Shown: positions 50,850 to 59,762, counted from the first letter of the stretch. The stretch: 64,000 bases of DNA from Mucilaginibacter dorajii (GCF_024808255.1 NZ_JANTYS010000004.1:310001-374000); one strand, 5' to 3'. Notes: generated by a model from the letters alone, not told the origin. Made by a program: numbers and translations.

Positions 50850-51527
50850 TCACTCCGCCATAAAAGGCTCAATATGGCTCAATGCAAATAGCAACTGCTC
50901 TTCCTGGCTCAGATCGGTATTGTCCAGAATTATCGCGTCTTCGGCCCTTGTGAGCGGACTTTCCTTGCGGGTAGTATCCTGGTAATCGCGGTGCGCAAGG
51001 TTGTCAAAAACTTCTTCTAAGGTGATGTTTGGGTTTGTGGGTAAAAGCTCGTTATAGCGTCGTTCGGCCCTTACCTTTGGGTCGGCAGTCATGAAAAATT
51101 TAACCTGCGCATGCGGAAAAACTACAGTGCCGATATCCCTGCCATCCATTACTATATTTTTTGATTTGCCTAAACGCTGTTGCTGTTTAACCATGGCCAC
51201 GCGTACATCATGGATGGCCGAAACCGGACTTACTTTATCGGCAACATGCATCTGGCGGATCTCGTCAGATACATCTTCATCATTCAATGTAATATGAGTT
51301 TGGTAATCGCGGGAGTGGAAATTGAGGTGGATGTTTTTTAATGCGGTTGCAATTTGCTCGTTGTTTTGCAAATCCACATTGTTACGTATAAAATATAAAG
51401 TTACAGCGCGGTACATAGCGCCGCTGTCAACGTAAATAAAATGAAGCTTTTTTGCTAATGCCTTTGCCAGCGTGCTTTTGCCGCAAGATGAATAACCATC
51501 AATTGCTACTACGATGTTGTTGCTCAT
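50850..51527 (-). CDS. cmk: (d)CMP kinase
   Basis: A 225-aa kinase that phosphorylates CMP and dCMP. The P-loop is VAIDGYSSCGKSTLAKAL (residues 7-24), followed by VDSGAMYRAVTLY, the substrate motif VMDGRDIGTVVFPHAQVKFF near 122 and ADPKVRAERRYNEL. The length is normal. The ATG at 51527 gives MSNNIVVAIDG. It stands alone on this strand between the palindrome and fmt. Confidence 0.95.
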   Translation of the reverse strand: MSNNIVVAIDGYSSCGKSTLAKALAKKLHFIYVDSGAMYRAVTLYFIRNNVDLQNNEQIATALKNIHLNFHSRDYQTHITLNDEDVSDEIRQMHVADKVSPVSAIHDVRVAMVKQQQRLGKSKNIVMDGRDIGTVVFPHAQVKFFMTADPKVRAERRYNELLPTNPNITLEEVFDNLAHRDYQDTTRKESPLTRAEDAIILDNTDLSQEEQLLFALSHIEPFMAE

Positions 51528-51681
51528 AAAGCCGCTAAATTAAGGAATTTTGCTAATGGTTGATGCCCGTTCAAGTTGTTTTAATAGCCCCAATCAACGT
51601 TGTTAAAAGTGATTGCCAGCCAAATACTTAACACTTTTAGGCACTGGTAATGTTGCCCGTTAAAGGCGGTTGTGCCCTAAA

Positions 51682-52599
51682 CTATAATTTTACACCCCTT
51701 AAGAAATCTTCAATCCCCATCCGTTTTTTGCCTTCCAGTTGTACATCCTTTGCGCTGATAAAGCCACCTTTGGCGGCAAATTTTAAAAAGGTTTTGCCAT
51801 CAGTAAGGAAACCGCCGGGTTGTATGGCGGGCTCATCTATCAATAATTCAGATGCGTATATCTTCAGAATTTTGCCGTTCAGATCGGTAAAGGCCGTAGG
51901 TACAGGGCTTAAACCACGTATTTTATTATAAATAGCTTCAGCGGGCTGCAGCCAGTCTATCTGGCAATCCTCTTTAAAAATCTTAGGCGCGTGTTTCAGC
52001 TCTTCACCTGTTAATAATTGTACCTGCGGGTGCTCGTTATAACGGCCGCTTTCAACCGCTTTTACGGTTTTTACCAGCAGGCCTGCGCCCTTGTTCATGA
52101 GGCGGTCGTGCAAATCGCCGGCAGATTCATGGCCCGTAAGCGTTATCTTTTCGGTAAATAAAACATCGCCTGTATCAATTTCATGTTTCAGGAAAAAGGT
52201 TGTTACGCCACTTTCTTTTTCGCCGTTAATGAGTACCCAATTAATTGGGGCGGCGCCGCGGTATTGCGGCAATAACGATGCGTGTAAATTTATGGTGCCT
52301 TTGGCAGGCATGGTCCAAACAGCTTCGGGCAACATGCGGAAGGCCACTACCACCTGCAAATCGGCCCCCAGTGCTTTAAGCTCGGACAAAAACTCCGGAC
52401 TTTTTAATTTTTCGGGTTGTAAAACTTTTAACCCGTTTGCTACCGCATATTGTTTTACCGCCGATTCGTTAAGTTTTTGCCCGCGACCTGCCGGTTTATC
52501 GGGAGCAGTTACAACGCCAACAATATCACTGCTGGCTTTAATTAAAGCATCAAGCGATGCAACTGCAAACTCGGGGGTACCCATAAATACAATTCTCAT
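51682..52599 (-). CDS. fmt: Methionyl-tRNA formyltransferase
   Basis: A 305-aa enzyme that formylates the initiator methionyl-tRNA. The start MRIVFMGTPEFAVASLDAL, the catalytic Asn-His pair in TINLHASLLPQYRGAAPI, the Asp in EIDTGDVLFTEKI, and the C-terminal tRNA-binding domain (AIYNKIRGLSPVPTAFTDLN) are all present. The length is standard. It follows the namZ-like gene after 29 bases on the same strand. Confidence 0.95.
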   Translation of the reverse strand: MRIVFMGTPEFAVASLDALIKASSDIVGVVTAPDKPAGRGQKLNESAVKQYAVANGLKVLQPEKLKSPEFLSELKALGADLQVVVAFRMLPEAVWTMPAKGTINLHASLLPQYRGAAPINWVLINGEKESGVTTFFLKHEIDTGDVLFTEKITLTGHESAGDLHDRLMNKGAGLLVKTVKAVESGRYNEHPQVQLLTGEELKHAPKIFKEDCQIDWLQPAEAIYNKIRGLSPVPTAFTDLNGKILKIYASELLIDEPAIQPGGFLTDGKTFLKFAAKGGFISAKDVQLEGKKRMGIEDFLRGVKL

Positions 52600-52628
52600 G
52601 TTATATGCTATTTTATTTGCTTCTGCTA

Positions 52629-53873
52629 TTAGTTGTACAATAAGTATTTACTGCGTGTTTTATTGAATTTTTTTAAACCGGGCTGCCAGCTCCTACGGAT
52701 CTCATTTTCGGTTTTACCTTCGGTTATTTGCGTTTGCAACTCTTTACCACCGGCCAGTTTGTTAAAATACGCGTTAAAAAAATGATCCTTATCGGGGAAA
52801 GCTTTGTAAAGTTCAATAAGCCAGGCCAGGTTAATGTGCCCCATGGTCGTGATCTTCTCTACGCCGTAGCTTTTTAAATCGATACCAAAACATTCCTTAT
52901 CTTTTTGAGGTGGGTTTTCGCTCATGCCCGGGATGCTTAACGGTGTAAAGGAGTACTTGTAGATCCCTTTTAATAAAGGATGCCCAAGCACCAGGAACGG
53001 AAAATAAGTGCCCCTGCCCAGGCTAAAAGTGGTACCCTCAAACAGGCAAACGCTGGGATATAGTAAAATAGATTGATTGGTATTTAAATTGGGCGACGGG
53101 TTTACCGGCAATTTGTAAGGCATATTGTGGCTGTAATTGGCCACTTTAATGATCTTTAATTTGCATTTTACGCTGTTTTTAAGCCAGTGCTCGCCATTGA
53201 TCATTTGGGCGTATTCGCCAATGGTCATGCCGTGGCTGATGGGAATAGGGTGCATACCTACAAATGAGCGGTAGGCGGTATCTAATATCGGCCCATCAAC
53301 AAGGTACCCGTTTGGGTTGGGCCTGTCCAATATCATCAGCTCAATATTATTTTCGGCGCAGGCCTCCATCACATAGTGCAGGGTTGATATATAAGTATAA
53401 AACCGTGCACCAACATCCTGTATGTCAAATATCATCAGGTCGATGCCTTTTAAATCTTCGGGCGTTGGCTTGTAATGTTTATTACCGTACAAGGATATTA
53501 CGGGTAAGCCTGTTTTGGTATCAACCGCATCGGTAACAACCGCGCCGTTGCTGGCATTACCGCGGAAGCCATGCTCCGGACCGAAAACTTTTTTGATGCC
53601 GATGCCGCGTTTAAGCAAACTATCAACGCTGGGCGTAAGGGTTTTACCAATAACAGAAGTTTGATTAACAACCATCCCAATATTTTTTCCCTTAAGATAG
53701 TCAAAATACAGCGGAACCTGGTCGGCTCCGGTAATTATTTCTGAGTCAATTTTCTTGTCGGTCTTAACACTATCGGCAGGCTTGCTATGGTTAATAATCG
53801 CATTGCCACTTGTGGTATGGATACTTAGTATTGCTATTAGTGCGCTTTGAATAAAAACAGGAATGGTTCTCAT
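52629..53873 (-). CDS. Exported DUF1343 protein, exo-beta-N-acetylmuramidase NamZ-like
   Basis: A 414-aa protein with an N-terminal export sequence (IQSALIAILSIHTTSGNA). The DUF1343 core shows GMVNQTS-type NIGMVVNQTSVIGKTLTPSV, KKVFGPEHGFRGNASNGA near residue 95, MIFDIQDVGARFYTYISTLH near 145, and LGRGTYFPFLVLGHP near 290. Members of this family (NamZ) remove terminal MurNAc from peptidoglycan fragments during cell-wall recycling. The role is inferred from the family. It is followed by fmt, with no obvious functional link. Confidence 0.87.
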   Translation of the reverse strand: MRTIPVFIQSALIAILSIHTTSGNAIINHSKPADSVKTDKKIDSEIITGADQVPLYFDYLKGKNIGMVVNQTSVIGKTLTPSVDSLLKRGIGIKKVFGPEHGFRGNASNGAVVTDAVDTKTGLPVISLYGNKHYKPTPEDLKGIDLMIFDIQDVGARFYTYISTLHYVMEACAENNIELMILDRPNPNGYLVDGPILDTAYRSFVGMHPIPISHGMTIGEYAQMINGEHWLKNSVKCKLKIIKVANYSHNMPYKLPVNPSPNLNTNQSILLYPSVCLFEGTTFSLGRGTYFPFLVLGHPLLKGIYKYSFTPLSIPGMSENPPQKDKECFGIDLKSYGVEKITTMGHINLAWLIELYKAFPDKDHFFNAYFNKLAGGKELQTQITEGKTENEIRRSWQPGLKKFNKTRSKYLLYN

Positions 53874-53958
53874 AAAATATTGTGTTGAAACAATTTAAAA
53901 AGTAGCAGGTTTAATAGCAAAACCGCATATTTGCGAAGGTACTAAAAAACATTCTGCA

Positions 53959-55179
53959 TTGAGTTTCGCCTCCTTTATATCAGCCCGGATAACATTCAAG
54001 TCAAAGCGTACATTTTCAAAACTGATTGTACGCATTGCCATTATTGGCATTATGCTTGGTTTGGGGGTAATGATATTATCGTTAGCCATTGTTAAAGGAT
54101 TTAAACACGAGATTCGCGAAAAAGTTCGTGGCTTTGCCGGCGATCTGCGGGTAGTGAAGTTTGATTTGAATGGTTCTTATGAAAGTTCGCCTATAACTTA
54201 TGATGCTGCCTTTGTACAAAAGGTGCTTAAAATACCTTCGGTAACCAATGTGATGCCCACCGCTACCAAACCGGGTATCATCAAAGCCAATAACGAAATT
54301 GAAGGCGTTGTATTAAAGGGCGTTGACAAAAGTTACGACTGGAGTTACTTTAAAAAGATGATGGTTGCCGGCGATGTGATCGATTTTAAAGATTCTGTTG
54401 AGGCGCAAAAAGAGATCATGCTATCGCAAACTACCGCAAACCGGCTAAAACTTAAAGTGGGCGATAAACTGCTGATGTATTTTGTGCAGGAGGGGTTACG
54501 CAAGCGCCAGTTTAAAATAAAAGGCATTTTTAGCATTGGGGTAGAGGAGGTTGATAAAACCTTTGTGGTTGGCGCGCTATCATTAATAAACCGCGTTAAC
54601 AACTGGAAGCCCGGCGAAATAGGCCAGTATGAAATACGCGTTGCCGATTTTGACCAGGTAAATGCCGCGGCCGATAGGATAGATGATATTTTGCCCATCA
54701 AAGAAAAAACGAATACAGTTATGGATGATTATCCTAACATTTTTGAGTGGCTTGACCTGTTAGATGTAAACTCGGTAGTGATGCTGGTACTCATGGTAAT
54801 TGTAGCGGTGATCAATATGATCTCGGCATTGTTGATCATGATATTGGAGCGTACCGCCATGATAGGCATGTTTAAAGCCATGGGGGCATCAAACTGGAAC
54901 ATTCAAAAAGTATTTTTATTTAATGCTACCTACCTGATAGGATTGGGCCTGCTGTTGGGTAATGCTTTAGGTTTAGGTTTGGGCTTTTTTCAGCAACAAA
55001 CCCACTTCTTCCAGCTCGACCAGGCCTCTTATTACATGACCTTTGTACCCGTAATGTTTAGCGGTTTTGATATCCTTTGGCTTAATGTAGGCACGCTGGT
55101 CATTTGCCTGCTGGTACTTATTGTACCATCTATGCTGGTAAGCAAAATTTCGCCGGTGAAGGCTATCAGGTTTAAATAA
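53959..55179 (+). CDS. FtsX-type ABC transporter permease, LolC/LolE-like
   Basis: A 406-aa inner-membrane permease with the MacB/FtsX layout. A first helix (IAIIGIMLGLGVMILSLAIV) is followed by a periplasmic domain of about 220 residues (TNVMPTATKPGIIKANNEIE and onward), then three helices near residues 270-395 (VVMLVLMVIVAVINMISALL, LIGLGLLLGNALGLGLGFF, and VGTLVICLLVLIVPSMLV). This matches the LolC/E lipoprotein-release permeases. The ATPase gene is not adjacent. The start is a TTG at 53959; I find no ATG in frame before the first helix, though GTG or ATT use is possible. It diverges from the namZ-like gene. Confidence 0.87.
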   Translation: MSFASFISARITFKSKRTFSKLIVRIAIIGIMLGLGVMILSLAIVKGFKHEIREKVRGFAGDLRVVKFDLNGSYESSPITYDAAFVQKVLKIPSVTNVMPTATKPGIIKANNEIEGVVLKGVDKSYDWSYFKKMMVAGDVIDFKDSVEAQKEIMLSQTTANRLKLKVGDKLLMYFVQEGLRKRQFKIKGIFSIGVEEVDKTFVVGALSLINRVNNWKPGEIGQYEIRVADFDQVNAAADRIDDILPIKEKTNTVMDDYPNIFEWLDLLDVNSVVMLVLMVIVAVINMISALLIMILERTAMIGMFKAMGASNWNIQKVFLFNATYLIGLGLLLGNALGLGLGFFQQQTHFFQLDQASYYMTFVPVMFSGFDILWLNVGTLVICLLVLIVPSMLVSKISPVKAIRFK

Positions 55180-55186
55180 GGGCGAT

Positions 55187-55340
55187 TCAAAAACGCAGTT
55201 TTCAATTTCAGCCTGTGGGCGGTGTTTTCACCGCACCACTATTAAACGCGTCATTGTGAGTTGTTCCTCCTGCCCATGACGTTTGAATATTTACGTAAGC
55301 ATCGGTTTTGAACGCGGGCGAAGACTCACCCGGCTCGGCA
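55187..55340. repeat. Partial copy of the GACTCACCCGGC hairpin family
   Basis: GGGCGAAGACTCACCCGGCT (55317-55336) matches the left arm of the hairpin at 25502 and the end of the one at 18062. A GGGCGGTG / CACCGC hairpin lies at 55218-55235. No mirrored arm of the ACTCACCC module is seen here, so the copy is incomplete. It lies between convergent genes. Confidence 0.65.
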
Positions 55341-55344
55341 CAGA

Positions 55345-56115
55345 TTAATAAATGCGATAGCTTACACCCAACCGCATCAGTTCGCTATGAGCAGTAAGTG
55401 TGGTAGTGCTGCTGCCGCCACTTCCGGTCAAATCCGTTTCAACTCTTGATAGGTAATTGGTTAAGCCATGTGCAAAGCTGGCGTTAAGCGCCCATTTGCC
55501 GTAGGATGCTGCCGCTCCCAGGCGTAACCTCACATCTGTAGGTGCTTTTGTCCGGGCGTAATCAACAGGGTATGTTTTGCCATTGTTATCTTTAACACTG
55601 CCTTCATCTTTGGTTTTTAGGATAATACCAACATCCACACCAGGCAAAATATCTAACTTAACTTTATGCAGCAGAAACCGGTAACCTATGTATGGATTTA
55701 GGTTGATGCTTTGATTTTGCAGGTTAGTATGTCCCTTTACCGCAAAACTTGGGTCGGTGTAAACAGTATTGACATCATTAAAGGTTATATAAATAAGTGG
55801 GGTATATTTATCAATATTTACCTGGCTTCGTAATACTTCATAACCGGCACCTAAGCCCCATATAAAACCACTTTTTGCAACAAATTGCCCCTGTAAAGTA
55901 CTGCCATAACTAAAACCATTACGGTTGCCATAGGGGTTGTTGGTATAATTTTGATTATTTGAGCCGTATTGCATAACCTGGGATGTAGCTGTCGCGGATT
56001 TGCCTGAAAAATGAAACAAGCCCGAATTGGCCTGAACCGATAGCTCAAATTGTTGGGCAAATGCCAATGAGGCCGCAAACAACAGGGCAGTTAGCGCAAG
56101 TAAATGTTTCTTCAT
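55345..56115 (-). CDS. Outer-membrane beta-barrel protein
   Basis: A 256-aa barrel-type protein with a signal peptide (LLALTALLFAASLAFAQ). The mature part begins QFELSVQANSGLFHFSGK and continues with alternating strands such as SGFIWGLGAGYEVLRSQVNI, INLNPYIGYRFLLHKVKLDI and DVRLRLGAAASYGKWALNAS; the last strand is ELMRLGVSYRIY. It resembles PF13568-like outer-membrane barrels but I cannot give a function. Its ATG overlaps the stop of the sigma-linked envelope-spanning gene by four bases, so it is the third gene of that operon. Confidence 0.8.
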   Translation of the reverse strand: MKKHLLALTALLFAASLAFAQQFELSVQANSGLFHFSGKSATATSQVMQYGSNNQNYTNNPYGNRNGFSYGSTLQGQFVAKSGFIWGLGAGYEVLRSQVNIDKYTPLIYITFNDVNTVYTDPSFAVKGHTNLQNQSINLNPYIGYRFLLHKVKLDILPGVDVGIILKTKDEGSVKDNNGKTYPVDYARTKAPTDVRLRLGAAASYGKWALNASFAHGLTNYLSRVETDLTGSGGSSTTTLTAHSELMRLGVSYRIY

Positions 56116-57647
56116 TTTTTATTGGTAAAGTTAAGTTTCAGGTTTATACCGCCTGCGCCAAACTTTATCTGTTGCGATCCCAGCCCCTGAAGCGGGTATT
56201 TCAAAAATGGCTCAATAATAAGGCGATTGCTTTTCCCCAAAGCGGTGCCCAAACCAAAGGAAACGTTAAGTGTTTTGGCAAAGTAAAAGCTATTAAAACT
56301 TTGCCTATCCGTTTGGTCAGTTGTTTGCTGGGTTACACCAGCCAACAACGAGTTATGGGTGATACCGTAACTGGTGGTATAAGCCTCATTAATAAACGTG
56401 CCCGAGCTTAAGCCAGCCGAGATATAAGCATCAGTTTTTTGCGGGTTGAATTCGTACTTGATATTGATAGGCACATCAAGCCCTACCAGGCTGGCATTAT
56501 AGTTTTTAAAGGTAGGTAATGATGCTGCAGGGGCCAGCATATTGTCTTCGCGGGCGGCTGCGTATGATAATGCGCTTGCCGCGTTTGTATTAGGGGGCGT
56601 TGAGCTGCCGTACTTCAACGTGTTTTGTGCCAATGCAATACCGGTTGAAAGTTTAATGTTTTTACTCAATTTAATATCAGATGTAAAACCGGCACCGGCG
56701 TTAACCTGGTTGCTGCTGCCCTTGGCATAGTTAAAAAATGTTGCCGCATACACGCCAAATTTTACTTTTTTATCATCAATGACCTTTTCTGCCGGTTTTT
56801 TAGGCTGATTTTGCTCGGCTTTAAACATGGCGTCTATCGTGCTTGTTGGTGTGGCGGTTTTAGCAACCTGTTTATCCGTATTTTTAGAGTTGATGTCAGC
56901 GGCTTTGCCGGGTACAACAGTAGTGTTTACCGCATACTGAGCCGCATCAGTTTTTGGAGAAACGGATTTAACACTATCAACTCTTTTTGCAGGTGTAGCT
57001 ATTGCATCGGTCTGCTTGTTTGCCGGTGGCTGAACAGCGGCCACGTTGTTGTTGATACCATTATTGCCACTGATCACCAAAGGCGGATTTACCATGGTAT
57101 TATTGGAGGCAACCTGTTTTTGCTGATTGCCTGCCGCAATGTTATTGGGTTGTACTGTAGCCGTATTTGTGTTATTAATTACCGGGTTTTTATGTGCAGG
57201 CTGATTGTTTTGAGCAATATTGTTTGGTGTTGATACCGTGCTATCAACCGGGCTTTTATGTACAGGTTGATGGTATTGGGCAATAGTGTTTTGTGCTGAT
57301 GCAATAGTATCAACAGGGGTATTTGCAGGCGCAGTTTGCGTCGCCGCCAATTGAGCCGCCGAATCTTTAGCACCGGTTTTTTGTTGTTGCTGATGTTTTG
57401 CCGGTTTAAGGGCAAGGGTATTATCGGGCTGCGTTTTTTTACTCAGCATCCAAACGCCTATACTTAAAAACAGCAGTAAGCCGGCTGCCACACCTGCCCA
57501 CCATAACCAAACCACCGGGCGCTTCTTCTCCTCCTCAGGAAATCTTTCCCTGAGCAGCAGCCAGCCCTCATCGGCGGTGGTGTCTTCGTAGTTATCAAAC
57601 ACCTCCCTGATGCGGTTCTTTAAGTCGTTATCCAACTGATCATCCAT
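56112..57647 (-). CDS. Predicted envelope-spanning protein: anti-sigma-like head, TM helix, long linker, outer-membrane barrel
   Basis: A 511-aa protein in four parts. Residues 1-42 are a charged cytoplasmic head (LDNDLKNRIREVFDNYEDTT). Residues 44-68 form one transmembrane helix (VVWLWWAGVAAGLLLFLSI). Residues about 72-295 are a low-complexity linker rich in Gln, Asn, Thr, Pro and Ala that contains imperfect 22-26-residue repeats built on NxIAQxxQPxHKxPV. Residues about 300-511 are a barrel-like domain (KFGVYAATFFNYAKGSSNQV to GGINLKLNF). The order implies one chain from cytoplasm to outer membrane. The gene overlaps the upstream ECF sigma gene by 8 bases and the downstream barrel gene by 4. 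The head could bind the sigma factor, which is an inference from position only. Confidence 0.75.
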   Translation of the reverse strand: MDDQLDNDLKNRIREVFDNYEDTTADEGWLLLRERFPEEEKKRPVVWLWWAGVAAGLLLFLSIGVWMLSKKTQPDNTLALKPAKHQQQQKTGAKDSAAQLAATQTAPANTPVDTIASAQNTIAQYHQPVHKSPVDSTVSTPNNIAQNNQPAHKNPVINNTNTATVQPNNIAAGNQQKQVASNNTMVNPPLVISGNNGINNNVAAVQPPANKQTDAIATPAKRVDSVKSVSPKTDAAQYAVNTTVVPGKAADINSKNTDKQVAKTATPTSTIDAMFKAEQNQPKKPAEKVIDDKKVKFGVYAATFFNYAKGSSNQVNAGAGFTSDIKLSKNIKLSTGIALAQNTLKYGSSTPPNTNAASALSYAAAREDNMLAPAASLPTFKNYNASLVGLDVPINIKYEFNPQKTDAYISAGLSSGTFINEAYTTSYGITHNSLLAGVTQQTTDQTDRQSFNSFYFAKTLNVSFGLGTALGKSNRLIIEPFLKYPLQGLGSQQIKFGAGGINLKLNFTNKK

Positions 57648-58194
57648 GGTTTTGTGCTTCTTGCCTTAATATTTTTCTTAATCGTTCTTTAGCCCGGCTT
57701 AAATAAACGCGCGATGAACTTGCCGGGATAGCTAACATAGTACCAATTTCATCATGATTATAACCATCTATTTCGTACATATTAAAAATGGTAAGCTGTA
57801 TGGCAGGCAGCTCATTCATCAGTTTTAATATATCCTGTGCATTTAAATTATCAACCGTGCCCACATTACTGCTTAGGGGCGCGGCATTATCCAACTCAAT
57901 ATTTAACTGGAATTTAAGATCCTTACGGCGGCGGTCAATAGCAGTGTTTACTATAATTGTACGCAGCCAGGCTTTAAAGGGCTTATCTGTATTGTAATTA
58001 TTTATGGCGTTAAATACTTTTATAAATGCGTCATTTGCGGCCTCTAACGCGTCGTCGCGGTTAAGGCTGTAGCGCAAGCTTATACCCATAGCGTAGCCAT
58101 AAAACTGCTTATACAGCATTTCCTGGTATTTAAGGTTGCCTGCTTTGCATTGGCTGATAATTTCTTCTTCAGTAATGCGCTTGGGTGGATGCAT
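57640..58194 (-). CDS. ECF-type RNA polymerase sigma factor
   Basis: A 184-aa sigma-70 family factor of the extracytoplasmic-function group. Region 2 is seen in YQEMLYKQFYGYAMGISLRY, DDALEAANDAFIKVFNAI and KPFKAWLRTIIVNTAIDRRR; region 4 in LPAIQLTIFNMYEIDGYNHD and RVYLSRAKERLRKIL. It lacks region 1 and has a short linker. It opens an operon with the envelope-spanning protein and the outer-membrane barrel, and probably controls an envelope regulon including itself. The ATG at 58194 gives MHPPKRITEEEIISQ. Confidence 0.92.
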   Translation of the reverse strand: MHPPKRITEEEIISQCKAGNLKYQEMLYKQFYGYAMGISLRYSLNRDDALEAANDAFIKVFNAINNYNTDKPFKAWLRTIIVNTAIDRRRKDLKFQLNIELDNAAPLSSNVGTVDNLNAQDILKLMNELPAIQLTIFNMYEIDGYNHDEIGTMLAIPASSSRVYLSRAKERLRKILRQEAQNHG

Positions 58195-58344
58195 TAAGTG
58201 TATTTATTCCGCTTAAATATTGTGTTGGTTTTTATGCCCTTACGCAGCATGTAACCATATTGATACAAATAAAAAAAATGTTTTTTTATTGCAGGCCATA
58301 CCGGTGTAAATAGTTTTAACTGAAAATTAAATTGCCATGCAATT

Positions 58345-58378
58345 AAAAAAAGCCGCGCCAAATAAACGGCGACGGCCT
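58345..58378 (-). terminator. Terminator after the small lipoprotein gene
   Basis: On the minus strand GCCG-T-CGCC, an 8-base loop, then GGCG-CGGC form a stem with a single bulge, followed by a run of Ts. It lies 20 bases past the lipoprotein stop. Confidence 0.82.
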
Positions 58379-58396
58379 TTCAGTTAAAAACAAATA

Positions 58397-58837
58397 TTAG
58401 TTTGCGGTTTTGGTAAGGTCATAACGACCTATTGTATCCGGGCTTGTACCTGCAGTTGTGCGTAACATTTTTAAAGTAGTGCCATCATACACATACTGAA
58501 AAAGGCCTGATAGGTGCCTTTTGGTTTTAGGGGCAGTAGCGCTATAGGTACTATCATTAAACAGGAGGTAATATCCATCATAATTAAAAGTACCATGGCT
58601 ACCCGCGTGGTATAAGGTAGTATCAGAAATTACCCTGAAGTGACCATCTGTGGTCATCTTTAAAAAAATGGTATTTTTTACACTGTCATAATTGCCAGAG
58701 CTGTTTCTGGTATAAAACCTGAACTGGCCGGTAAAAGAACCAGCAGGGGTAGGTACAACTGTGGCGTCCGATTTTGGCGAACAAGCGACAGCAAATATTA
58801 ACAATACAGGTATTAAGTAAAATAAATAACGCTTCAT
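58397..58837 (-). CDS. Small lipoprotein of unknown function
   Basis: A 146-aa protein with a lipoprotein signal (MKRYLFYLIPVLLIFAVACS; the lipobox is FAVAC). The mature part is a beta-rich domain of about 120 residues (GSFTGQFRFYTRNSSGNYDS, GTFNYDGYYLLFNDSTYSAT, GLFQYVYDGTTLKML) resembling a single lipocalin-like or META-like beta sheet, though I cannot assign a family. I chose the ATG at 58837; a TTG 14 codons earlier would place a polar stretch before the signal. A terminator follows. Confidence 0.75.
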   Translation of the reverse strand: MKRYLFYLIPVLLIFAVACSPKSDATVVPTPAGSFTGQFRFYTRNSSGNYDSVKNTIFLKMTTDGHFRVISDTTLYHAGSHGTFNYDGYYLLFNDSTYSATAPKTKRHLSGLFQYVYDGTTLKMLRTTAGTSPDTIGRYDLTKTAN

Positions 58838-58904
58838 ATTTCCTTGTAATTTATATTGGTTACGTATATAAAGATACAAACGCTACAGCAAGCAAAGGAT
58901 ATTT

Positions 58905-59708
58905 TTAAAGTTTTTTTGCCTCGTTCCAAAAAATGTCCATTTCGGCAAGGCTCATATCCTGTAGCTGTTTGCCGTTTTCTTTGGCTTTCAGTTCAAGGTA
59001 TTGAAAGCGTTTGATAAATTTCTTGTTTGTTTTTTCGAGCGCGTTTTCGGGGTTGATGTTGATGAAGCGGGCATAGTTGATGAGCGAAAACATCAGGTCG
59101 CCAAATTCAGCCTCGGCTTTTTCATGGTCGATGGTGCTTTCGTCTTCGGCATTAAACTCGTTTTTAAACTCCTGCATTTCTTCTTCAACCTTGGCCCATA
59201 CCTGGTCTTTTTCTTCCCAGTCGAATCCAACGCCCCTCGCTTTTTCCTGTATGCGTGATGCCTTTACCAAGGCGGGCAATGAAGCAGGTACGCCGCCTAA
59301 AACAGATTTATTGCCCTCTTTAAGCTTAATTTGCTCCCAGTTGCGTTTTACGTCCTCTTCGTTTTGTACTTCCACATCGCCATAAATATGAGGGTGGCGG
59401 TTAATCAGTTTATCGCAAACACCATTTAGTACATCGGTAATGTTAAAGTCATTGGTTTCGGACGCTATTTTAGAATAGAAAACCAGGTGCAGCATAATAT
59501 CGCCCAGCTCTTTTTTTATTTCCTGCATATCATCGCCTAAAATGGCATCACTCAGCTCATAGGTTTCTTCAATAGTAAGGTGACGCAGGCTTTCCAGCGT
59601 TTGCTTTTTATCCCAGGGGCAGTTGGCCCTCAGGTCGTCCATAATGATCAGTAAACGTTGAAATGCGATGGTTGATGTAGGGGCCGTTTCCGGAGCTTTT
59701 AAAGGCAT
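58905..59708 (-). CDS. mazG: Nucleoside triphosphate pyrophosphohydrolase MazG
   Basis: A 267-aa two-domain enzyme that hydrolyses nucleoside triphosphates to monophosphates and so cleans the nucleotide pool. The first domain carries LRANCPWDKKQTLESLRHLT and the metal motif EETYELSDAI with KKELGDIMLHLVFYSK. The second carries EKARGVGFDWEEKDQVWAKV and EAEFGDLMFSLINYAR. Both helical domains are complete. It is preceded by an excellent promoter and diverges from the outer-membrane protein gene at 59848. Confidence 0.95.
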   Translation of the reverse strand: MPLKAPETAPTSTIAFQRLLIIMDDLRANCPWDKKQTLESLRHLTIEETYELSDAILGDDMQEIKKELGDIMLHLVFYSKIASETNDFNITDVLNGVCDKLINRHPHIYGDVEVQNEEDVKRNWEQIKLKEGNKSVLGGVPASLPALVKASRIQEKARGVGFDWEEKDQVWAKVEEEMQEFKNEFNAEDESTIDHEKAEAEFGDLMFSLINYARFININPENALEKTNKKFIKRFQYLELKAKENGKQLQDMSLAEMDIFWNEAKKL

Positions 59709-59733
59709 GTGTTTGTACAGATTAATTATAGTA

Positions 59734-59762
59734 CAAATGTACTATATCGTGTTTAATGCAAA
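59734..59762 (-). promoter_or_regulatory. Strong consensus promoter for mazG
   Basis: On the minus strand TTTG (59762-59759), exactly 17 bases, then TACATTTG (59741-59734). Both boxes match the Bacteroidota pattern. The ATG follows 25 bases on. Confidence 0.65.
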
